This document shows positions 34,537-39,370 of a stretch of 39,370 bases of DNA, piece by piece. Source of the DNA: an uncultured Lachnospiraceae bacterium (GTDB taxonomy: Bacteria; Bacillota; Clostridia; Lachnospirales; Lachnospiraceae); assembly GCA_944380185.1 (NCBI GenBank), contig CALWGV010000014.1, positions 1-39,370 on the forward strand, given 5' to 3'. Position 1 is the first letter of the stretch. Each line of letters starts with the position of its first letter. Under the pieces are notes generated by a model. It saw only the letters and a list, made by a program, of their open reading frames with translations. It searched no databases and was not told the DNA's origin. Made by a program: the position numbers and the translations under genes.

Positions 34537-35577
34537 ATGAAAACCATTATTGTCCGGCTTTTTGCCATCTTGCTCTTTGTACTGACGCTGCTCTTTCCCT
34601 CCCTCACTCTGTCCGGCGCCTCTTCCGGGCTGCTGCTGTGGTTCCAGACCGTGCTTCCCACCCTTTTGCCCTGCATGATTCTGGCTGATTTTCTGCTGCG
34701 GGTCGGCGCAGATACCTATCTCACCAGGCTTTTCCACCGCCCGCTGTCCCTTATTTTCAGCGCGAGCCGCGCCGGTTCATATGCCGTCTTCGTCGGTGCC
34801 CTCAGCGGTTACCCCATGGGCGCCAAGACCACCGCCTCTCTCCTGGCGAGAGGAGCAATCGACCGGGAGGAAGCCAGCTATCTGCTGTCCTTCTGCAACC
34901 AGCCCAGCCCCATGTTTCTGACCGGCTACCTGGGCCTGTCCCTCTTGGCAGGCAGAAGCCATCCGGACAGCAATGGCAGCTCCACCCTTGTCCTCGCCCT
35001 GCTTCTCGGTGTGTACGGTTCCGCTTTCTTCGTCAGCTGCCTCTACCGTGCCCTGCGAAAGATGAACAGACAAATCCGAAAAATAGGGGGGAACCCCGTC
35101 ACTGCTGAGAAGGAAAATATACGGTCAGCCGGAAAGATTTATGCCTGCACTGCGCAGAAAGCGCAAAATACCACCGGTCTCCCCATCCTCTCTCAGCTGG
35201 AGTCCTCCATGATGTCCAGCTTTGAAGTCATGGTCAAGATCGGTGGCTATATGATGCTCTTTTCTGTAGTGGAATCCTGGGCGGCCGCCCTGCCTATCCC
35301 CTGGCCCGGCCTCCAGGCCGCCGCCATGGGCTTTATCGAAATGACCACGGGCTGCCGCCAGATCGCTTCTTCCTTAAGCTTCCCCTGGTCCGCCGCTCTC
35401 TGCTGCGGGGCCGTATCCTTCGGCGGCCTCTCCGGCTTCTTTCAGACCCAAAATGTACTGTCTGGCAGCGGCCTCTCCTGCGGCCGATACTTTCTGTGGA
35501 AACTCATCCAGGGCTGTCTGGCCGCCATCATTGTGGTGCTTTGGTTTTTCCTGATGGGGGAGTATCCGAGGGTGTAA
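34537..35577 (+). CDS. ylbJ: Sporulation integral membrane protein, YlbJ-like nucleoside-recognition family
   Basis: 346 residues with about eight hydrophobic segments. The family features are visible: an N-terminal helix pair, a FVGALSGYPMGAKT segment with the conserved Gly-Tyr-Pro-Gly-like turn, a SFCNQPSPMF stretch and a later TTGCRQI. YlbJ belongs to the Gate-domain (nucleoside recognition) transporters and is made during sporulation in Bacillus. No Shine-Dalgarno sequence precedes the ATG (the upstream bases are AT-rich), which is unusual in this window. It is the only plus-strand gene between 1 and 37000 and diverges from the pepD leader. The exact substrate is unknown. Confidence 0.85.
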   Translation: MKTIIVRLFAILLFVLTLLFPSLTLSGASSGLLLWFQTVLPTLLPCMILADFLLRVGADTYLTRLFHRPLSLIFSASRAGSYAVFVGALSGYPMGAKTTASLLARGAIDREEASYLLSFCNQPSPMFLTGYLGLSLLAGRSHPDSNGSSTLVLALLLGVYGSAFFVSCLYRALRKMNRQIRKIGGNPVTAEKENIRSAGKIYACTAQKAQNTTGLPILSQLESSMMSSFEVMVKIGGYMMLFSVVESWAAALPIPWPGLQAAAMGFIEMTTGCRQIASSLSFPWSAALCCGAVSFGGLSGFFQTQNVLSGSGLSCGRYFLWKLIQGCLAAIIVVLWFFLMGEYPRV

Positions 35578-35590
35578 GCCAGGGATAAGA

Positions 35591-36166
35591 TTACTCCTGC
35601 TCCGGCTCCTCGTTCTCCTCCTCCGTCTCCTCCCCGGCCAGCTCACGGCGGTTGGCTGAGACGATCTGATAGCTGGACTCCAGAGAATTGCTGAAGGACT
35701 CAAAGCGGCTCTTGGCTCCGTCCAGAGTGTGGCTGATGATATTCTGCATGCTTTTCAGCATATCATCAGTATAGCGGATAGCTCCCTCGCGGATAGTGTT
35801 GGCATCGGCTACCGCTTTGTCCACAATCTGCTGCCCCTGTACATTGGCCGAGCGAATAATCTCGTCAGCCTTGGCATAGGCCTGCTGCATGATCTCATGC
35901 TCATCCAAAAGCTCTTTGGTCTGCTTAGTAGCCTCAGCCAGCATAGCGTCTGCCTGGCGGCTGGCGTCAGACAAAATCGCCTCCTTGTTGCTGATAATCT
36001 TCTGGTATTTTTTGATTTCATCGGGAGTGCGCAGACGAAGCTCTACTAAAAGTTCCTCAATCTCGTCCTTATCTACAATAATTTTCTTATTGTTGGTAAA
36101 GGGCTGGGACTTGCAGCCGTCAATGTAAGCCTCGATTTCGCTGATCAACTGTTCAATTCTGCTCAT
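35591..36166 (-). CDS. Coiled-coil protein, ATPase-subunit-H-like / DivIVA-like
   Basis: 191 residues. After a short N-terminal domain containing [22 protein letters not shown] (about 22-43), almost the whole chain is a charged Ala/Glu/Gln-rich coiled coil, ending in an acidic tail. Proteins of this shape next to coaD in Lachnospiraceae are commonly annotated as V-type ATPase subunit H-like or ATPase. The evidence for an ATP synthase role is weak. A DivIVA-like scaffold role is also possible. ATG overlaps the coaD stop (ATGA) and has GGAGG six bases upstream. It is the third gene of the rsmD-coaD operon. Confidence 0.8.
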   Translation of the reverse strand: MSRIEQLISEIEAYIDGCKSQPFTNNKKIIVDKDEIEELLVELRLRTPDEIKKYQKIISNKEAILSDASRQADAMLAEATKQTKELLDEHEIMQQAYAKADEIIRSANVQGQQIVDKAVADANTIREGAIRYTDDMLKSMQNIISHTLDGAKSRFESFSNSLESSYQIVSANRRELAGEETEEENEEPEQE

Positions 36167-36666
36167 GACTTGCCTCCGCTACTGTTTTTATTTGCTAATT
36201 TCTTATAAACTCTTTCCGCCACCAACGGCGAAAGGAAGCATTCGATATCTCCGCCGAAGTGCGCCACTTCCTTCACCGTACTGGAGCTTAAATAGGCATA
36301 CTTCAGTTCTGTGGTAAAAAATACCGTATCCACCTCCGGCGCCAATATACGGTTGGTCTGCGCCATCTGCAGCTCATACTCAAAATCCGTGATAGCCCGC
36401 AGGCCGCGCACGATTAGCTGTGCCCCGCACTGTCTGGCAAAATCAATGGTAAGGCCATTAAATGTTTTGGCCGAAACATTGGGCATTTCCTTTGTCACCT
36501 GCTCGATCATCTCCACACGCTCATCCGCCGTAAAGAGCGGTGATTTCGTCTGATTTTCCAGCACTCCCACAATCAGCTGATCCACCGTGGAAGCAGCTCT
36601 CTCGATAATATTTAAATGGCCCAGCGTAACTGGATCAAAACTTCCCGGATAGATGGCAATTCTCAT
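36163..36666 (-). CDS. coaD: Pantetheine-phosphate adenylyltransferase
   Basis: 167 residues, the normal length. It transfers AMP from ATP to 4'-phosphopantetheine, the penultimate step of CoA synthesis. The nucleotidyl-transfer motif TLGHLNI lies at about residues 14-20 after PGSFDPV, and the second motif SSSTVKEVA is near residue 125. The start MRIAIYPGS was chosen over an upstream frame because it overlaps the rsmD stop by ATGA and is preceded by GGGAG. The protein should be cytosolic and hexameric. Confidence 0.96.
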   Translation of the reverse strand: MRIAIYPGSFDPVTLGHLNIIERAASTVDQLIVGVLENQTKSPLFTADERVEMIEQVTKEMPNVSAKTFNGLTIDFARQCGAQLIVRGLRAITDFEYELQMAQTNRILAPEVDTVFFTTELKYAYLSSSTVKEVAHFGGDIECFLSPLVAERVYKKLANKNSSGGKS

Positions 36667-37226
36667 CCTTCTCCCTTTCTCACCCAAACATGCTTGTTGG
36701 TCTTATATTTTTTCTCTTTTGCAATCTCCAGCCCCAGTGGCTCTGTCCAGGAAAAATCCGTCCCCAGCGAGGCCTCAATGACAATCAGCGTATCTTCATT
36801 CATCAGCTTTGTGTCCACGAGGATTTCCGCTGCCCGTCTCTCCCACTTTTGCTCATAGGGAGGATCCATAAAGATAAGATCAAAAGGGTCTTCCTCACTG
36901 GCATCCAGCGCGCGAATCACGCTCAGCACATCTCCGCCTATGACTCTCGCTCGATCCTTCAGATGAGTGAAATCCAGATTATGGCGGATACAGGAAAGAG
37001 CCGCCACATTATTTTCCACAAAAACAGCCTCTGCAGCGCCCCTGCTCAGCGCTTCGATCCCAATCCCGCCGCTGCCGGAAAAAAGGTCCAAGAACCTGCA
37101 TCCGGGCAAATACGGATTGAGCATGTTAAACAGCGTCTCCTTGATCCGATCCGTGGTGGGCCTGGTGGCTGTCCCTTCTATTGTTTTCAGCGGCAGGCTT
37201 TTCGCCGTCCCGGCAATCACTCTCAT
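36663..37226 (-). CDS. rsmD: 16S rRNA (guanine-N2)-methyltransferase RsmD
   Basis: 187 residues. The SAM-binding motif [18 protein letters not shown] and the catalytic MDPPY identify the RsmD family, which methylates G966 (E. coli numbering) of 16S rRNA. The N-terminus [13 protein letters not shown] is typical. The Shine-Dalgarno sequence is weak (AGAAAGG, about twelve bases upstream). It is the first gene of the rsmD-coaD-coiled-coil unit; the rsmD-coaD pairing is common in Firmicutes. Confidence 0.95.
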   Translation of the reverse strand: MRVIAGTAKSLPLKTIEGTATRPTTDRIKETLFNMLNPYLPGCRFLDLFSGSGGIGIEALSRGAAEAVFVENNVAALSCIRHNLDFTHLKDRARVIGGDVLSVIRALDASEEDPFDLIFMDPPYEQKWERRAAEILVDTKLMNEDTLIVIEASLGTDFSWTEPLGLEIAKEKKYKTNKHVWVRKGEG

Positions 37227-37290
37227 TATATGTATGTACCTTTCTCGGTTTATTTCCCTTTAAAAGCTTTCGCCCTGTGCTATCGTGAAT

Positions 37291-37319
37291 ATTATAGTAT
37301 GAAAAGGGGGAAGTTACAA
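37291..37319 (-). promoter_or_regulatory. Sigma-A promoter of the rsmD-coaD operon
   Basis: On the minus strand -35 TTGTAA (37314-37319), 17 bases, -10 TATAAT (37291-37296). The predicted start is near 37284, giving a leader of about 58 bases. Confidence 0.8.
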
Positions 37320-37468
37320 GTGAAAATCTGGTTTAAAGGGAGAACTGTTTGTTCTTTAACCTTCTGTCCGGCGCAGCACTGCCTCTTCCCGCTCCTCATA
37401 AACGCCGGGATCTTCAGCGGTCTCCGTCATCTTTATAGATTATTCTGTTTTTCTGGAATTTTTCTTAT

Positions 37469-37494
37469 TTAAATTGATTTTTTTGTCAATTTAA
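37469..37494. repeat. 9-bp inverted repeat in the divergent intergenic region
   Basis: TTAAATTGA/TCAATTTAA with an 8-base T-rich loop. It lies in the ~270 bases between the rsmD promoter and the promoter of the next plus-strand unit (37320-37560), which otherwise contains no gene I can support. It may be a protein-binding site. No gene ends here on either strand, so a terminator role is unlikely. Confidence 0.45.
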
Positions 37495-37564
37495 CTATAT
37501 CATACTCCTGCCTTCTTGTAAATCGCGGCCTGCAAAATCTATTCCTTTTACGTGGATTTTGGTC

Positions 37565-37593
37565 TGGATAACCTGTTCGTGACGTGGTACAAT
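37565..37593 (+). promoter_or_regulatory. Extended -10 promoter of the small-protein/nuclease operon
   Basis: TGGTACAAT (37585-37593) is an extended -10; TGGATA lies 17 bases upstream of TACAAT as a partial -35. The predicted start near 37600 gives a 65-70-base leader. Confidence 0.5.
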
Positions 37594-37666
37594 GAAGAAA
37601 AGATCGAACAAACATTTGGAAAAACATAGAGCAGGACATATCGAGAGACACAGAGGAGGCATACCC

Positions 37667-38080
37667 ATGATACTGATCGCCTGTATCGACGACAAAGGAG
37701 GACTGATGTTCAACCGGCGCAGACAGAGCCAGGATCAAACTCTGCGGGATTATATTCTAAAAATGACCGCAGGCAGCCGCCTGTGGATGAATGCCTATAC
37801 CTTCGGCCAATTCAAACAGGAGGATGCTCCTCAGATCCAGGTGGCCGAGGATTTTCCCAGCCAGGCCGGGACCGGCGAATACTGCCTGTGCGAAAATACG
37901 GACTTTCATCTGTGGGAAGGGCGGGTGGAGCAGGTCATCCTTTTTCGCTGGAACCGCACCTATCCGGCCGATCTATATTTCCGCCAGGTTTTCTCTCTGA
38001 ACGGCTGGCATTGTACGCAAAGCGAAGAATTTCCCGGTTACTCCCATGAAAAAATCACGAAAGAGGTTTATGAGCGATGA
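37667..38080 (+). CDS. Conserved small protein of unknown function (Lachnospiraceae type)
   Basis: 137 residues, no signal peptide or membrane helix. It begins MILIACIDDKGGLMFNRRRQ and contains EEFPGYSHEKIT near the C-terminus. I recall similar short proteins from Lachnospiraceae, sometimes mislabelled ribonuclease Z, but the sequence shows no metallo-beta-lactamase motif. GAGGAGG is seven bases before ATG. The stop overlaps the nuclease gene start (ATGA), so the two are co-translated. A role linked to the nuclease is suggested only by this coupling. Confidence 0.85.
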   Translation: MILIACIDDKGGLMFNRRRQSQDQTLRDYILKMTAGSRLWMNAYTFGQFKQEDAPQIQVAEDFPSQAGTGEYCLCENTDFHLWEGRVEQVILFRWNRTYPADLYFRQVFSLNGWHCTQSEEFPGYSHEKITKEVYER

Positions 38081-39075
38081 GAAAGAAAAATTTACGTTTT
38101 CTGCCGCTTCTCCTGGCGGCACTTCTTGCCTTCTCCGGCTGTTTGGCAGGAAATAACCAGGATTCGGGCGATGCCGCCCGCGAGCCGCAGCAGGCACAGA
38201 TGAATGTCCTGGGCGACGCCCAGGACGGAGCAGGCGGGGTTATGGAGCTGGAGCCGACCGACGATTCAGATAGTCCCTCCTCACTGGAATTTGACTCCGA
38301 AATCCTGGGCCGAATCACCGTTCCGGCCTACAGCGGCCAGGCCTACACGGCTATAAACGGCAATGTTCCCTTCTTTGATCCGGCGGCCTACGAGTCCTCC
38401 TCCTTCGAGACCTATGATGAATTGGACAGTCTGGGGCGCTGCACCGGCGCTTTCGCCTGTATCGGCGTCGACCTGATGCCTACCGGGGAACGCGGCAGCA
38501 TCAGTCAGGTAAAACCCTCCGGCTGGCAGACCGCCGAATATGATATCGTGGACGGAGGCTACCTCTATAACCGCTGCCATCTCATCGGTTATCAGCTGAC
38601 CGCTGAAAATGCCAATGAACTGAATCTGATTACCGGCACCCGCTATATGAATGTGGACGGTATGCTCCCTTTTGAGAATATGACGGCTGACTACATAAAG
38701 GAAACGGGAAACCATGTGCTCTACCGCGTTACGCCTCTCTTTGTCGGCGATGATCTGGTGGCCCGCGGCGTGCTGATGGAAGGCTGGTCCATGGAGGATG
38801 AGGGGGAGGGCATCTGCTTCAATGTTTTTGTCTACAATATTCAGCCCGGTATCACTATAGACTATACCACCGGCGCCAGCCGGCTGTCCGACAGCTCCTC
38901 AGAAAACGCAGAGGAGTCCATGACCTATATTCTGAATACCAACACGCGCAAATTCCATCTTCCTTCCTGCACGAATGCCGCTGATATCAAGGAAGAGAAC
39001 CGGCAAACCTTTACCGGCAGCCGAGACGAGCTGATTGCAGAAGGCTACTCCCCCTGCGGAAATTGTTCACCGTAA
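38077..39075 (+). CDS. Secreted DNA/RNA non-specific endonuclease lipoprotein
   Basis: 332 residues. A lipobox FSGC with Cys22 follows a hydrophobic signal. After an acidic linker the DNA-entry nuclease (EndA-like) domain spans about 75-255; its catalytic motif reads NRCHLIGYQL with His168, where relatives commonly have DRGH, and the downstream NELNLITGTRYMNV supplies the metal-site Asn. A C-terminal extension (about 283-332) has Cys298 and a Cys327-x2-Cys330 pair, resembling the metal-binding fold of Ada, often attached to such nucleases. The product probably sits on the outer membrane face and degrades extracellular DNA or helps DNA uptake. Confidence 0.9.
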   Translation: MRKKNLRFLPLLLAALLAFSGCLAGNNQDSGDAAREPQQAQMNVLGDAQDGAGGVMELEPTDDSDSPSSLEFDSEILGRITVPAYSGQAYTAINGNVPFFDPAAYESSSFETYDELDSLGRCTGAFACIGVDLMPTGERGSISQVKPSGWQTAEYDIVDGGYLYNRCHLIGYQLTAENANELNLITGTRYMNVDGMLPFENMTADYIKETGNHVLYRVTPLFVGDDLVARGVLMEGWSMEDEGEGICFNVFVYNIQPGITIDYTTGASRLSDSSSENAEESMTYILNTNTRKFHLPSCTNAADIKEENRQTFTGSRDELIAEGYSPCGNCSP

Positions 39076-39191
39076 CCAAAAGCTTTTCGTATAGCTATTT
39101 TTTCGCGGAAGCGTCGTTGACGGCAGAACAAATATTTTCTTTCATTATTATTAGCTGTTCTCGTAATCTATCTAACTCCATAACTTGCCAG

Positions 39192-39219
39192 TGTATTATC
39201 TGAACCTGGTGACATACTA
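39192..39219 (+). promoter_or_regulatory. Sigma-G-like promoter of the SASP gene
   Basis: CATACTA (39213-39219) matches the forespore sigma-G -10 CATNNTA. TGTATT (39192-39197) upstream is a partial -35, 15 bases from the -10. The location ~45 bases before a SASP gene supports it. Confidence 0.5.
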
Positions 39220-39263
39220 GGAACGTAACAAGAAAACTTTGAAAGAAAAGGAGGCGTTCTATT

Positions 39264-39370
39264 ATGGCTAAGAGTTCTAGCACTGGTAGAATCGAAGTCC
39301 CTGAAGCAAAGGAAGCTATGGACAGATTCAAGATGGAAGTTGCCGGTGAGCTGGGTGTGCCGCTGACCAA
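39264..39370 (+). CDS. Alpha/beta-type small acid-soluble spore protein, truncated by the window
   Basis: Only 35 complete codons are visible before the right edge. The protein starts MAKSSSTGRIEVPEAKEAMD and continues to AGELGVPL, matching the N-terminal half of alpha/beta SASPs (SspA/SspC type). These coat DNA in the spore core and protect it against UV and heat. AAGGAGG lies nine bases before ATG. The sigma-G-like promoter upstream fits forespore expression. The conserved GPR protease cut site (Glu-Ile/Val-like in this family) lies around the EVAGELG region. Confidence 0.92.
   Translation, partial: MAKSSSTGRIEVPEAKEAMDRFKMEVAGELGVPLT

Noticed and set aside
37469-37494. AT-rich inverted repeat as a terminator
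   Set aside because: No gene ends on either strand nearby, the stem is AT-only in large part, and it lies between divergent promoters.
39095-39370. 91-codon minus-strand frame at the right edge
   Set aside because: It overlaps the SASP gene on the plus strand, which has a family match, a ribosome binding site and a sigma-G-like promoter.

Overview
The window reads as chromosomal DNA from a spore-forming anaerobe of the class Clostridia, most likely a gut Lachnospiraceae. The evidence is the sporulation genes (spoIVA, a YlbJ-like membrane protein, an alpha/beta-type small acid-soluble spore protein at the right edge), a clostridial C1-folate operon (fhs-fchA-folD), strong GGAGG-type ribosome binding sites, moderate to high GC, and a 137-residue protein of a type I remember from Lachnospiraceae. 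No rRNA, tRNA, CRISPR array, insertion sequence or phage gene was seen. Nearly everything from 1 to 34480 and from 35591 to 37226 is on the minus strand. The ylbJ-like gene and the last three genes are on the plus strand.

Layout by coordinate. (a) 1-4400: a LytTR response regulator, a frameshifted small membrane-anchored ORF, an ABC ATPase, a large lipoprotein and the start of a membrane protein that looks like the ABC permease. The regulator has a strong promoter, preceded by two direct repeats exactly 21 bp apart, the geometry used by LytTR regulators. (b) 4423-5978: spoIVA, with a sigma-E-like promoter embedded in a perfect 12-bp inverted repeat that covers its ribosome binding site. (c) 6080-9251: a nucleotidyltransferase, an N-acetylhexosamine 1-kinase (NahK type) and galE, together a compact route from free HexNAc to UDP-sugars. 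(d) 9262-14559: a 1765-residue wall-anchored adhesin with an N-terminal thioester domain, about nine SpaA/Cna_B-like repeats and a C-terminal sorting signal.

(e) 14817-18394: a heterodimeric ABC exporter whose two halves carry complementary degenerate ATP-site residues. (f) 18589-20941: ftsH and an uncharacterised helical protein. (g) 21130-25119: fhs-fchA-folD plus a TetR-family regulator. This FolD lacks the lysine needed for cyclohydrolase activity, which fits the separate cyclohydrolase FchA beside it. (h) 25159-25769: recU with a near-consensus promoter. (i) 25812-34480: a long run of same-strand genes, namely a 39-codon small ORF, pepD, an M23 peptidase, a small alarmone synthetase, an RsmF-type methyltransferase, a HAD phosphatase, a YgiQ-type radical SAM protein and an RluA-family pseudouridine synthase, closed by a hairpin.

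(j) 34503-35577: the ylbJ-like gene, possibly transcribed as a leaderless message. (k) 35591-37319: rsmD-coaD-coiled-coil gene, stop/start overlapped, behind a good sigma-A promoter. (l) 37565-39370: a small conserved protein and a secreted nuclease lipoprotein, translationally coupled, then a truncated SASP gene with a sigma-G-like promoter.

Functions come from recognising family motifs by eye, without database searches. Promoter and operator calls are pattern matches and inferences.
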